A DNA stretch of 36,298 bases from positions 1 to 36,298 of the forward strand of contig CAUQGB010000008.1 of assembly GCA_963517825.1 (NCBI GenBank), in the 5' to 3' direction. This DNA is from Nanogingivalis sp963517825 (GTDB lineage: Bacteria > Patescibacteriota > Saccharimonadia > Saccharimonadales > Saccharimonadaceae). Each line of letters opens with the position of its first letter. The stretch's first letter is position 1. The notes under the pieces are model-generated. The model made no database searches and was not told the origin of the DNA. It was given only the letters and a program-made list of their open reading frames with translations. Shown here in pieces: positions 1-7,010 of this stretch. The position numbers and the translations under genes were made by a program.

Positions 1-23
1 AACACGCAAAGTTATGTTCAGAT

Positions 24-95
24 TTGAGGATAGGCAGAAACAAGCACCTTCAACACGATCATAAGCAATTTTCAAGTGTTTCTGCCCTACCTCAA
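24..95 (+). repeat. Long inverted repeat in leader of first small-gene operon
   Basis: Bases 24-42 and 77-95 form a 19-nt inverted repeat with about three central mismatches, enclosing a 34-nt loop. The right arm ends ten bases before the AAGGAG ribosome site (about 105-110) of the gene at 117. As RNA this would be a long stem just upstream of the ribosome site. No clear promoter is visible between base 1 and the stem, so the operon is probably transcribed from further left. There is no T-run after the stem, so it is not an intrinsic terminator in this orientation. Confidence 0.6.
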
Positions 96-116
96 TAATA
101 TTAAAGGAGATAAAGA

Positions 117-344
117 ATGGAAAATGAAGATAAATCAACAAACATATCAACTAATGGCGGCATAGGATTTTTAGGAGCATTAACAATTCTGTTTATCGCT
201 CTAAAACTAACTCATGTTATTGATTGGAGTTGGTGGTGGGTTCTCTCCCCTATTTGGATACCAGTCGCAGTTGTTCTTGGAATTGTTGCGATTGTATCTA
301 TTATAGCGTTGTTCGTAAAATTTATAATAAACGAATTGAGGTAG
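117..344 (+). CDS. Small phage membrane protein (Fragile-X-F-type transmembrane protein)
   Basis: A 75-residue protein with two predicted membrane segments, roughly residues 18-36 and 42-70. The segment between contains DWSWWWVLSPIWIPV, which resembles the small phage proteins annotated as 'transmembrane Fragile-X-F protein'; their function is unknown. An AAGGAG ribosome site sits just upstream. It is first in a tight run of small plus-strand genes: the next start is 3 bases after its stop. Such runs are usual in the non-structural arm of siphophages. Family assignment is from memory of the WSWWWVLSP motif. Confidence 0.75.
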   Translation: MENEDKSTNISTNGGIGFLGALTILFIALKLTHVIDWSWWWVLSPIWIPVAVVLGIVAIVSIIALFVKFIINELR

Positions 345-346
345 AT

Positions 347-631
347 ATGAAAAATACAGAATGGAATAAACTTACTACAAGACCTCTTGATGAGGAAGAA
401 AAAGAATATTATAAAGACTATAAAGACAGTAAAATTGAATTTATGTGGGAGGGTGATTTCCCTGAAGATGGTGAAGAAGTTCTTGTATATACGCCTCAAA
501 GTAAAAGCGTATATACAGATATTTGGTCTGAATATGGTAATGATGTTGGTTTTGAAAATACAGACAAACCAGTTATTTATTGGATGCGCTTCCCAGAGCC
601 ACCTAAGATTGAGGAGAAAAAAGATGAATAA
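347..631 (+). CDS. DUF551-like small phage protein
   Basis: A 94-residue acidic protein with start ATG at 347, preceded by a GAGG site inside the end of the previous gene. The pattern of an early 'P-E-D-G-E-E-V-L-V-Y' segment followed near the C-terminus by 'YWMRFPEPP' matches DUF551, a common small phage protein of unknown function. The open frame extends upstream to 224, but that part only overlaps the preceding membrane protein in another frame. Its stop overlaps the start of the next gene by 8 bases, which suggests translational coupling. Confidence 0.65.
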   Translation: MKNTEWNKLTTRPLDEEEKEYYKDYKDSKIEFMWEGDFPEDGEEVLVYTPQSKSVYTDIWSEYGNDVGFENTDKPVIYWMRFPEPPKIEEKKDE

Positions 632-881
632 GCAACAACCAACTAACAAAGAACTTTTAGAAATAATAGCAATCCTTGCAAAGCTAACTTCAGAAATTGT
701 GAGAGAAAATCGCACATACTGGCTCAATCTTAAGAACCCCCCAGAAACAAGGGCGGAAATGTGGGAGCAAGAGGATAAACTCGAAGAGATAAGTAAAAGA
801 GTAAATCTTCTCTGCGAGAAATCGCAAGACCTCGTATTGGAGCATAAGGATTTATTGAATTTAGACATACTAGGAGAATAA
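624..881 (+). CDS. Hypothetical phage protein, helical
   Basis: An 85-residue charged protein that appears largely helical, with heptad-like stretches around residues 45-80. The start at 624 is preceded by GAGGAG at 611-616 and overlaps the upstream stop by 8 bases. The open frame runs back to 387, but that portion is the shadow of the DUF551-like gene. I do not recognise a family. Confidence 0.6.
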   Translation: MNKQQPTNKELLEIIAILAKLTSEIVRENRTYWLNLKNPPETRAEMWEQEDKLEEISKRVNLLCEKSQDLVLEHKDLLNLDILGE

Positions 882-884
882 ATT

Positions 885-1136
885 ATGAATAAAGCGTCTA
901 AATGGAATTTTAAGAAGCAAGAATATGAAGAATATAAATTACCCAAGAATTGCCCTTTAGTCTGCTACGATATGGAGAAAATGATAAATTGTGCAGATTG
1001 CAAGAAAGAATTTCAATATAAAAAAGGATACAGCAGTAAAGCAATTCATAATGAATATGGCTTTGGTTATCCAGTATGCGAAGAATGCTATAAAAAAGAA
1101 TTAGAAAATGAGAGGAAGTATAAAGAATATGTTTAA
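885..1136 (+). CDS. Small zinc-ribbon phage protein
   Basis: An 83-residue lysine- and glutamate-rich protein with two CxxC pairs at residues 36-39 and 65-68, which should bind one zinc ion. Two more cysteines lie at 23 and 27. A short zinc ribbon of this kind could bind nucleic acid or a host protein, but no partner is evident. It has an AGGAG site just upstream and overlaps the next gene (start 1129) by 8 bases. Confidence 0.65.
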   Translation: MNKASKWNFKKQEYEEYKLPKNCPLVCYDMEKMINCADCKKEFQYKKGYSSKAIHNEYGFGYPVCEECYKKELENERKYKEYV

Positions 1137-1365
1137 AGATATAGATTTTCCAAAAGTATTTTTCTTCTTATTTATTTTATTTTCGATAGGCTGGTTCGTT
1201 TTTATAATCATATTCTCTATTCAAAATGAACCGCCACAACACAGTGCCGACACACTTCGAAAAATCAAAATCTGCCGAACCTATTCAAATGATTTTTGGC
1301 GGAATGATATAGATTTTATCGACGGTAAATGTTATTACAAAGGTAAAGAAGTTGAGATAAAATAA
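1129..1365 (+). CDS. Small single-pass membrane protein
   Basis: A 78-residue protein when started at ATG 1129, which has AGAGGAAG at about 1111-1118. The alternative ATG at 1108 has no ribosome site. One strong hydrophobic segment (FFFLFILFSIGWFVFIIIF) is followed by a soluble tail with two cysteines, CRTYS and GKCYY, possibly a disulfide pair outside the membrane. No family is recognised. It overlaps the zinc-ribbon gene by 8 bases. Confidence 0.55.
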   Translation: MFKDIDFPKVFFFLFILFSIGWFVFIIIFSIQNEPPQHSADTLRKIKICRTYSNDFWRNDIDFIDGKCYYKGKEVEIK

Positions 1366-1375
1366 GGATAAGCAA

Positions 1376-1879
1376 ATGAAATACATAATATTTGATATCG
1401 ATAGCGTTTTAGCAGATTGCTCGCACCGTTTGAAATATATTCAAGGTAAAGATAAAGATTACGAAAACTTTTATTCTTATGATAAAGTAGTAAAAGATAC
1501 AGCATTAGCGAGTGGGTTTATACTATTAAAATCTATTCTCTATTTAATAGACGATATAAATACACCGAATAGGTTGGCAATGGGAGAAGAAATTAGAGTT
1601 GCTCTTATAACTGGTAGAAATAAAAGATGCGAAAAAGCAACTGGAGATTGGTTTCTCAGTAATATGGAAAAATTTAAAATCGATAGATTCAAATGTAATT
1701 ATTTTATGCGCCTAGAAAATGATTTACGACCAGTTTATCAAGTTAAGGAAGACTTAATTAAAGATCATATTGGCTTTAAAAATATTCTCTTTGCATTTGA
1801 TGATGATGACCAAGTGAATGAGATGTATAAGAAACACGGTGTCGTGTGTTATAAGCCTAATATAACGAGTGTCGTATAA
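1376..1879 (+). CDS. HAD-family phosphatase, polynucleotide kinase 3'-phosphatase-like
   Basis: A 167-residue protein with the HAD motifs in order. Motif I is DIDSVLAD at residues 7-14, with the nucleophile and acid Asp at 7 and 9. Motif II is ITGR at 78-81. An acidic motif IV, DDDDQV, is at 142-147. The TGR and DDDxQV patterns resemble the 3'-phosphatase half of phage T4 polynucleotide kinase, so nucleic acid end repair or nucleotide dephosphorylation is plausible. No kinase domain or P-loop is present. Motif I has Ser-Val where Gly-Thr is usual. Ribosome site AAGGA is about 7 bases upstream. Confidence 0.75.
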   Translation: MKYIIFDIDSVLADCSHRLKYIQGKDKDYENFYSYDKVVKDTALASGFILLKSILYLIDDINTPNRLAMGEEIRVALITGRNKRCEKATGDWFLSNMEKFKIDRFKCNYFMRLENDLRPVYQVKEDLIKDHIGFKNILFAFDDDDQVNEMYKKHGVVCYKPNITSVV

Positions 1880-1893
1880 AAATAGGAATAAAT

Positions 1894-2133
1894 ATGAATA
1901 AAGCTAAAAAATATGATGATAAAAGAATTAAAGCTCTTCTGAATCCACATTTAAAGAAAAAAATGGTTAAGAAAACAATATTTGTAAGCGATGAAGTTAA
2001 ACAGAAACTCAATATTAATTCACCAGATAATTTCTTTGAAGTAGAAGTTGATCAACGAGTAATAGATAAAGAACATGAAAGAATTATAGAATCATTTAGT
2101 AAACTTTCAGAAGAAATAAAGGAGCTAGTATAA
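1894..2133 (+). CDS. Hypothetical small basic protein
   Basis: A 79-residue protein, basic in the first half (KAKKYDDKRIKALLNPHLKKK) and helical and acidic in the second half. No family is recognised. An AGGA site lies upstream. Its stop codon shares a base with the start of the next gene (TAATG), so the two are probably co-translated. Confidence 0.55.
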   Translation: MNKAKKYDDKRIKALLNPHLKKKMVKKTIFVSDEVKQKLNINSPDNFFEVEVDQRVIDKEHERIIESFSKLSEEIKELV

Positions 2134-2285
2134 TGAGTGATAACTTTAAAAAGAACTTTTTAGTAATTTGTTTTCTGTTAAATTTAGCGTTGTTGGTTTT
2201 ATCTGATAATTTAGCACTTCGTGTCTTGAACTTTTTAGCGATTATTCTGGTGGTTTATGTGTTTTCGCTAGTTGATGAAAATTAA
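2133..2285 (+). CDS. Short two-segment membrane protein
   Basis: A 50-codon frame, MSDNFKKNF through SLVDEN, starting at ATG 2133 within the stop-start overlap TAATG and preceded by AAGGAG at about 2119-2124. Two hydrophobic stretches (residues 9-23 and 29-46) suggest a helical hairpin in the membrane. This size and shape would fit a holin-like or accessory membrane peptide, but that is a guess. It is the last gene of the first cluster. Confidence 0.5.
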   Translation: MSDNFKKNFLVICFLLNLALLVLSDNLALRVLNFLAIILVVYVFSLVDEN

Positions 2286-2314
2286 CGATAAGCTTTATTT
2301 TTCTTGCGAAATTT

Positions 2315-2322
2315 GGTATAAT
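2315..2322 (+). promoter_or_regulatory. Extended -10 promoter for candidate sRNA
   Basis: TGGTATAAT is an extended -10 element (TGnTATAAT) with TATAAT at 2317-2322. No good -35 is present at 17 bases, as is usual for extended -10 promoters. Expected start of transcription is about 2329, exactly at the first base of a GC-rich stem. Confidence 0.6.
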
Positions 2323-2328
2323 TAAAGA

Positions 2329-2445
2329 GCCCGAGTGCCAGTTTCAGCGACTTTCTGGCTGAAGCTCGGCTATAAAGAACATGTTGTTTCTATTCATTAT
2401 TGGATAGTATTTCAGAAATAGCACCTTCGGGTGTTATTTTATTAC
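2329..2445 (+). ncRNA. Candidate phage sRNA with own promoter and terminator
   Basis: Between the extended -10 promoter and a UUCG-capped terminator (stem 2419-2425/2430-2436 followed by a T-run) lies about 117 nt with no convincing gene. Its 5' end can fold by CCGAG 2331-2335 with CTCGG 2365-2369. Inside that stem two alternatives compete: GCCAG 2337-2341 with CTGGC 2355-2359, or TTCAGC 2343-2348 with GCTGAA 2358-2363. A second promoter for the next gene starts right after the terminator, so this unit appears self-contained. No known RNA family is recognised. Confidence 0.5.
2419..2442 (+). terminator. Intrinsic terminator with UUCG loop
   Basis: A seven-base-pair stem, TAGCACC with GGTGTTA, closes a TTCG tetraloop and is followed by TTTTATTA. 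It ends the candidate sRNA that starts near 2329. Confidence 0.75.
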
Positions 2446-2464
2446 ACAAAATATCACAAAAGTG

Positions 2465-2493
2465 TTGCTTTTATGTTTCATATTTGTTATAAT
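2465..2493 (+). promoter_or_regulatory. Promoter TTGCTT-N17-TATAAT
   Basis: TTGCTT at 2465-2470 and TATAAT at 2488-2493 are separated by exactly 17 bases. The -35 has the same TTGC core as the late promoters on the minus strand. It drives the gene at 2567 through a leader of about 67 nt that contains GGCA/TGCC complementarity. Confidence 0.7.
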
Positions 2494-2566
2494 ATAAATA
2501 CGGCAGAGAAAAAGAATTAAAACTTTGCCAGCAAGCTTAATAACCCGGCTAAGAGAAAGAGTCAAA

Positions 2567-2815
2567 ATGAACAAAATAAGTACTTTTACGAATTTATTCT
2601 TGACCTTCACGGGTGAAAACCCTGAGAATCAAGATAAAATAATAAGCAAGCTAACGGAGTTGGCTGTAATAACTGTTACTATACAAACTGAAAGTACCCT
2701 ATCTATCGAGATATTGTGCTATGGTGAATCCGAATTTAAGTCTTTATCTGGTCTCGCCCTAAAGCTTTCTAAAGACTTCAACATGAATGTTTTGTGCGAA
2801 AACATTCCACTGTAA
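2567..2815 (+). CDS. Hypothetical phage protein
   Basis: An 82-residue protein when started at ATG 2567. The upstream extension to 2525 is not preceded by a ribosome site, and the site at 2567 is itself weak (AGAAAGAG at about 2553-2560). The composition suggests an alternating strand/helix small fold (TVTIQTES, SIEILCYGES). I do not recognise a family. It has its own TTGC-type promoter and is followed after about 60 bases by another promoter. Confidence 0.55.
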   Translation: MNKISTFTNLFLTFTGENPENQDKIISKLTELAVITVTIQTESTLSIEILCYGESEFKSLSGLALKLSKDFNMNVLCENIPL

Positions 2816-2878
2816 CGAATACCAATCGCACAGCTTGCTGTCATTTTCTCTGCCTATCTTAGTCGGTAAGCTTAAGGC

Positions 2879-2908
2879 TTGCAATAATATAATTAATAAT
2901 AATATAAT
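2879..2908 (+). promoter_or_regulatory. Promoter TTGCAA-N18-TATAAT
   Basis: TTGCAA at 2879-2884 and TATAAT at 2903-2908 are 18 bases apart within very AT-rich DNA. The expected start near 2915 gives a leader of only a dozen bases before the ribosome site GGAGGG at 2918-2923. Confidence 0.6.
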
Positions 2909-2927
2909 AACATCCATGGAGGGTAAA

Positions 2928-3113
2928 ATGGAGATTAAACCAATAGCTCTACGAATTATGCATCCCGAGCTATACGAAAAGGTTATAGAACTTTCCAAAG
3001 ATCAAAACATATCATTAAATATGGCTATCAATATGCTTTTAGGCTATGCCTTTAACGAAATCGAACGTCAAAATAAAAAGTTCGAAAAAAAGGTTGTATT
3101 CGAAGCTAAATAA
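2928..3113 (+). CDS. Ribbon-helix-helix-like DNA-binding protein
   Basis: A 61-residue protein started at ATG 2928 behind GGAGGG. The layout is a short N-terminal strand (KPIALRIM), a helix (HPELYEKVIELSKDQ), a turn with asparagine/serine, and a second helix (LNMAINMLLGYAFNEIERQ). This is the Arc/CopG ribbon-helix-helix plan, so it may act as a dimeric transcriptional regulator. It is monocistronic with its own promoter and terminator, as expected for a regulator. It is the only recognisable transcription-factor-like protein in the prophage part of the window. The fold is inferred by pattern only. Confidence 0.55.
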   Translation: MEIKPIALRIMHPELYEKVIELSKDQNISLNMAINMLLGYAFNEIERQNKKFEKKVVFEAK

Positions 3114-3157
3114 TGTTACAATTTAAAGATTAAAAGTAGTTTGATGTTCATTTTACT

Positions 3158-3192
3158 AAAAAGAACCCTAAACGGGTTCTTTTTATTTTTTC
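3158..3192. terminator. Bidirectional intrinsic terminator between convergent operons
   Basis: AGAACCC 3162-3168 pairs with GGGTTCT 3174-3180, flanked by an A-run on the left and a T-run on the right. It can end transcription of the plus-strand gene at 2928 and of the minus-strand lysis operon whose last stop is at 3203. Confidence 0.85.
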
Positions 3193-3202
3193 AATTCTCT
3201 AG

Positions 3203-4537
3203 TTATTTCTTTGCACCAAGCTTAAATATAGGTTTCAACCCTGCAAAAGCCGTAGCAATTGCGCCGGAAATTGCCAAAATCTCTTTCGTTGCGTTTGGAA
3301 TTAGGATCACACAAATTGTGGCAACTAACATATTTACTAAAATTCCTAAGTCGGCAATAAAATATACTGTAGTTTTGGCTTTTTCACTAATTCGTGGTTC
3401 ATATTCCGTATTTGCAATATTTTCAACCGTATTTTTCTGTAAATCTTCCAACATTTTTAACTCCTCTTTTGTTAATGGTTTTGCATTGATTTGAATTAAC
3501 TGCTTTTTCTCTACTTTTTTAGAATTTTCAGCATTTTCGCTATTTTCTAAATTGTGCGACATATCTTTTTCCTCCTCTTTTTGAACTGTTAGCCCTTGAT
3601 TTTCGGCCGGTTTTTCTTCAGTGGTTGGCAATTCTTGATTTTCTACCACTTCCGGTTCTTTCTTAACTTCTGGTTCAGCTGGTGGTATTGGTTGTGGTCG
3701 ATAATCAGTTTTTGTGCCATATTCGCCAGCTGGGATTTCAGTTACTGGTGTCAATTCTATCCAGACATCAATCCCATCTCGCTTTACTCGCGCAAACCAC
3801 ATTCTGTCATTCTGAACTACTTCTAGAGCGACAAAAGCACCTTGAATTTTAACCAAATCACCTGCGTTAATTTCACCATCGATTTTATAACCATCGCCAT
3901 CAACCTTGGCTGCCCAGTTAGCTGGGATACCATTTTCTGCCCAAGTGAAACCTCTTGGACAAAGAGCATCAATCTTCAACTCTCTTCGACCATCATTGAT
4001 ATTCACTTCCGCAACTTGATGAGATTGAGGGATTTTAAAATGTGATCCAATGTTAATCACATCATCAATCGCTTCGGCTTGCGGTGCTGGTGCTGGTGCG
4101 TTTTGAGGTTTACCCGTATAGCGGAAGATTGTCAAATCTTGAACACCGTTAATCCCTGCCAACCAGTCATGATTATCGGTATGAATACCATTATATCCAT
4201 ATGAACAGTGAATGATATTATCACTATCAAGGTAAATTCCAGTGTGTCCGCCTGCTCCACTAGTTTGTCCTTGTTTTCCCCAAATAAATATATCACCTCT
4301 TTGAGTCGGGATATAACCGTTTGCGTCCGCCTCAATTCTTTGGAAACCAAACTTTGGCAGATCCACAAACATACTTTCAGTATTACCAATGCGGAAGCCT
4401 TGCGGTAAAATTCCAGCGTAAATTAGGGCATGATAAATTGAACTTGAGCAGTCATAAGAGCTTTCTCCATTCCGATTTATCATCGAGTAGCTAACTCTGC
4501 CCTGCCTTTGTTGAAACCAATCAATTACTTTATCCAT
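3203..4537 (-). CDS. Endolysin: Pal-type phage amidase with holin-like C-terminal membrane tail
   Basis: A 444-residue protein. Residues 1-142 match the Amidase_5 (phage Dp-1 Pal-like) peptidoglycan hydrolase: DKVIDWFQQRQGRVSYSM, then YDCSSS with catalytic Cys30, PTQRGDIFIWG at 77-87, and GGHTGIYLD with His98. Residues about 165-275 look like a beta-rich wall-binding or SH3-like module. A proline/glutamate-rich linker follows (about 280-330), then a short coiled stretch. The last about 60 residues hold two hydrophobic segments (VYFIADLGILVNMLVATICVILIP and a second one ending FKLGAKK), resembling a small holin. Phage endolysins are normally free of such membrane segments, so this looks like a fusion. 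It is the last gene of operon C. Confidence 0.85.
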   Translation of the reverse strand: MDKVIDWFQQRQGRVSYSMINRNGESSYDCSSSIYHALIYAGILPQGFRIGNTESMFVDLPKFGFQRIEADANGYIPTQRGDIFIWGKQGQTSGAGGHTGIYLDSDNIIHCSYGYNGIHTDNHDWLAGINGVQDLTIFRYTGKPQNAPAPAPQAEAIDDVINIGSHFKIPQSHQVAEVNINDGRRELKIDALCPRGFTWAENGIPANWAAKVDGDGYKIDGEINAGDLVKIQGAFVALEVVQNDRMWFARVKRDGIDVWIELTPVTEIPAGEYGTKTDYRPQPIPPAEPEVKKEPEVVENQELPTTEEKPAENQGLTVQKEEEKDMSHNLENSENAENSKKVEKKQLIQINAKPLTKEELKMLEDLQKNTVENIANTEYEPRISEKAKTTVYFIADLGILVNMLVATICVILIPNATKEILAISGAIATAFAGLKPIFKLGAKK

Positions 4538-4549
4538 TATTTCTTCTCC

Positions 4550-4855
4550 TTATTTTTTTATTAATCCGCCGTTTAAAACAAATTGCACTAATGCTCCTAA
4601 AATTGCAACGCCTACAGCCCAAACAATTTTACTCTGGTTTTCTTCAAGACGCCGAAGGCGTTCTTTGTTGCGTTCAGCTTCACGGCGCACACTCTCAATA
4701 TCTTTTTGGTGCTCAGTCACTGATTTCGAAAGCCCTGCGATAATCTCGAGCTGATCGTTTGTATGCTCAACGATTTGCGTTAAACTATTGATTTTTTCTT
4801 CTAGAACATCAATGCGTGCTTCGAAGACTTCTTTACTTATATATTTGTCATCCAT
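4550..4855 (-). CDS. XhlA-like holin accessory / membrane-anchored coiled-coil protein
   Basis: 101 residues from ATG 4855, which sits behind a strong GGAGGA site; the frame continues upstream but without support. A long charged coiled coil (residues about 8-74) is followed by one membrane segment (IVWAVGVAILGALVQFVL) and a short GGLIKK tail. This is the plan of the haemolysin XhlA family, which works with a holin and endolysin in host lysis. It lies 12 bases upstream of the endolysin, as expected of a lysis cassette. Confidence 0.7.
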   Translation of the reverse strand: MDDKYISKEVFEARIDVLEEKINSLTQIVEHTNDQLEIIAGLSKSVTEHQKDIESVRREAERNKERLRRLEENQSKIVWAVGVAILGALVQFVLNGGLIKK

Positions 4856-4868
4856 ATTCCTCCTTTCT

Positions 4869-5195
4869 CTACACTTGCTTTGCCTTATTCTCTTCAAAAT
4901 CCCATTGCTTGCGGACTGCTTTTTTGAAAATATCTTTTTTCAAAAGTTCTTTCTCGATTGCTTCTTTGTTGATTTCCGTTCCCTCGGGGACTTGAACGCT
5001 GAATGTATTCAAACTGAGGTCTTTCGTGCTGTCGCCAGCTTTGCGAGCTTTTACTTCATCTGCGTAAGTTGCTCCATTCGCGAAACTGCGAATTACCACC
5101 GTTCCACTTCCATTAAAACTTGTCGTGAAGTGATCGATTTCGTGCCAAGTCATAATCGCGTTGCGTTCGTCTTGAATATATGCTGATATTGCCAT
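4869..5195 (-). CDS. Hypothetical protein between tail and lysis genes
   Basis: A 108-residue protein. The N-terminal half is strand-rich (ERNAIMTWHEIDHFTTSFNGSGTVVIRSF) and the C-terminal half is helical and basic (KEAIEKELLKKDIFKKAVRKQWDFEENKAKQV). It has a good AAGGAG site upstream. It follows the DUF859 tail protein by 12 bases and precedes the XhlA-like gene by 13 bases. It could be a small baseplate or tail accessory protein. No family is recognised. Confidence 0.6.
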   Translation of the reverse strand: MAISAYIQDERNAIMTWHEIDHFTTSFNGSGTVVIRSFANGATYADEVKARKAGDSTKDLSLNTFSVQVPEGTEINKEAIEKELLKKDIFKKAVRKQWDFEENKAKQV

Positions 5196-5207
5196 TTTTA
5201 TTCTCCT

Positions 5208-7010
5208 TTATAAATTATTTTTTGCCAAATACACTCCTGATACGTGATATTCTTCATAACTATCAGTTCCACGCTTTTCGATTTCGCCGTTTAAGCCGAG
5301 TTTAATGATGAATCCACCTGAGTGCCTATTGTTATTGATACATATTCCAGCAAAAGCTGTTTCGTGCTTAGGCCAGTATTTCTCTTTGATTTTTTCAAGC
5401 ATTCTGCCATTTCCATAATTCCCCGTAAAAGATAGGCGAAAGCCACAAAAGCCATTTTTCTTGTAGAATAAGCCTTTAGCTCCCCACCCCATATCTATCA
5501 TTTCCCAGCGGTCTGTGTCTTCCTGACTATCTGTCAAAACCTTTCTGCCTCGTGAGAAAATATCACCTAGAACATCCAAATCACCGAATTCAGGAACTTT
5601 ATTTACTCCCACCTTTTCAGTATTGTTCGAAATAAAGAAAATCGGTTTTCCTGGCGAAATTTCAGCTACAGATGAAGTTTCGCTCAATCTGTCTGTTACC
5701 TTTACTTCAATTTCGAAACTACCAGCACGATTTAAGCTCAGGTATTGCCTTTGAGCCGAAAAATTCGCTTCTGTGAGAACTGCTTGAATCGTTTTCCAGT
5801 TCTCCCAACTTCCACCACTCGCTCTGTGCCGCATTTGGAGTGAGACAATTCGGTTTTTGTTCGAATTTCCAATTTTTAATGTTGAGATCGTTCCGGAAAT
5901 ATCGATCTCCACTGTTTCATCGAAATTATTCTGCCGTTTCGCTAAAACGCTCAAAACTGGCGCAGAATATGGCAAAACTTCCGCTGTTTTATTGACGGTT
6001 TTCGAAATCCCGCGCGAATCCACTGCCGAAGCTGAAATTGTTAAGCTACCTGCTGAGTTTATAGCTCTTTCGAAAATTGCCTGAATCTGCTGGTTTTCGC
6101 TATAATCTGCCGAAATTGTTGCACCGTCTGCCGCAAAAACGTATCTTGCTGGACTGGCGTATTTTTTCGCAGCCATTTTATTTTTCGGCAAGACCCATGC
6201 TTTTGGTTTCGAAAATCCCTGCACAAATATTTTAGGATTTCCAGTGATTTCGGTAATTTTGGCGTTAGAATCTGCAAAATCAAAATCGTTAAAATCTGGT
6301 TGAATTTTGCTCGAATCAAGCTGAATTTCGACATTTTGCCAGCCAATACTACCAATTTGCGTTCCGCCGTTCCAAGTGGTTAAGTCAACGCCAAGTGAAG
6401 TTTTAAGCGTGTTCGGCATTCGTTTATAGATTTCTTCAATCTCTGTTTCGTTAGGTGTCCAATCGAAGGAATGACCAACATTTTCGAAAGCTTTAATTTC
6501 ATTTCCGTCAGGAATCTGAATCGTTCCACGGTGTGTAAAATTCGCTTTTCGATTCGTTACGACCGTGATTGGTTCACCTAAAGTATAAAGACTTTTTGAA
6601 AAACTCGGATTGCTCTGGCGCGGAATTGTGGGCAAGCTATAAACGCGAGAAGTTCCTTCGCTGCGTCCGCCACCGTAAAAGCTTAATCCAATACCAATCT
6701 GAAATTCTGCTGTTCCATCATCTCGGTGATTGACGCGAACTGTTCCGCTAGCGATAAAGTGGTTTCGAGTGCTTAAATTTCCTTGATACGGCTTAATTCT
6801 TCCGCCATTGTTATAAACTTGTCCAACATTCGTGTTAACAATTCCGGCGTCAAGCTGTGAGTCTGATCTATTGAAATGTGCGTGAAATTGCCAATTTAAT
6901 AAACTAAAATTTCCAGCAATATCTTGATGAGCTAACTGAAAATCTACAAAAGCGTGATTGTCATTAGTGCCACCAATTCGCACACCATTAGCACGAAAAC
7001 TCTCATTCAT
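5208..7010 (-). CDS. Siphovirus minor structural protein, DUF859-like (tail fibre / receptor-binding)
   Basis: A 600-residue protein. The N-terminus (about 1-125) holds ANGVRIGGTNDNHAFVDF and repeated Asn/Gly/His-rich beta segments, as in the DUF859 proteins of streptococcal Dp-1-type phages. The middle is Ig-like (TVVTNRKANFTHRGTIQIP and SAPVLSVLAKRQNNFDETVEI). The C-terminus has the tail-fibre signature VGVNKVPEFGDLDVLGDIFSRG, then an aromatic, Gly-rich end domain that probably contacts the host cell. It overlaps the hub gene stop by one base (7010). Together with the Pal-type endolysin it points to an exchange network shared with Firmicutes phages. Confidence 0.75.
   Translation of the reverse strand: MNESFRANGVRIGGTNDNHAFVDFQLAHQDIAGNFSLLNWQFHAHFNRSDSQLDAGIVNTNVGQVYNNGGRIKPYQGNLSTRNHFIASGTVRVNHRDDGTAEFQIGIGLSFYGGGRSEGTSRVYSLPTIPRQSNPSFSKSLYTLGEPITVVTNRKANFTHRGTIQIPDGNEIKAFENVGHSFDWTPNETEIEEIYKRMPNTLKTSLGVDLTTWNGGTQIGSIGWQNVEIQLDSSKIQPDFNDFDFADSNAKITEITGNPKIFVQGFSKPKAWVLPKNKMAAKKYASPARYVFAADGATISADYSENQQIQAIFERAINSAGSLTISASAVDSRGISKTVNKTAEVLPYSAPVLSVLAKRQNNFDETVEIDISGTISTLKIGNSNKNRIVSLQMRHRASGGSWENWKTIQAVLTEANFSAQRQYLSLNRAGSFEIEVKVTDRLSETSSVAEISPGKPIFFISNNTEKVGVNKVPEFGDLDVLGDIFSRGRKVLTDSQEDTDRWEMIDMGWGAKGLFYKKNGFCGFRLSFTGNYGNGRMLEKIKEKYWPKHETAFAGICINNNRHSGGFIIKLGLNGEIEKRGTDSYEEYHVSGVYLAKNNL

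Noticed and set aside
212..946. 244-codon open frame on the minus strand over the first small genes
   Set aside because: It is antisense to five tightly spaced plus-strand genes with ribosome sites and has low-complexity, hydrophobic noise typical of a shadow frame.
2371..2397. 8-codon hydrophobic frame (MLFLFIIG) inside the candidate sRNA
   Set aside because: No ribosome site and no support beyond an open frame; could be chance in AT-rich DNA.
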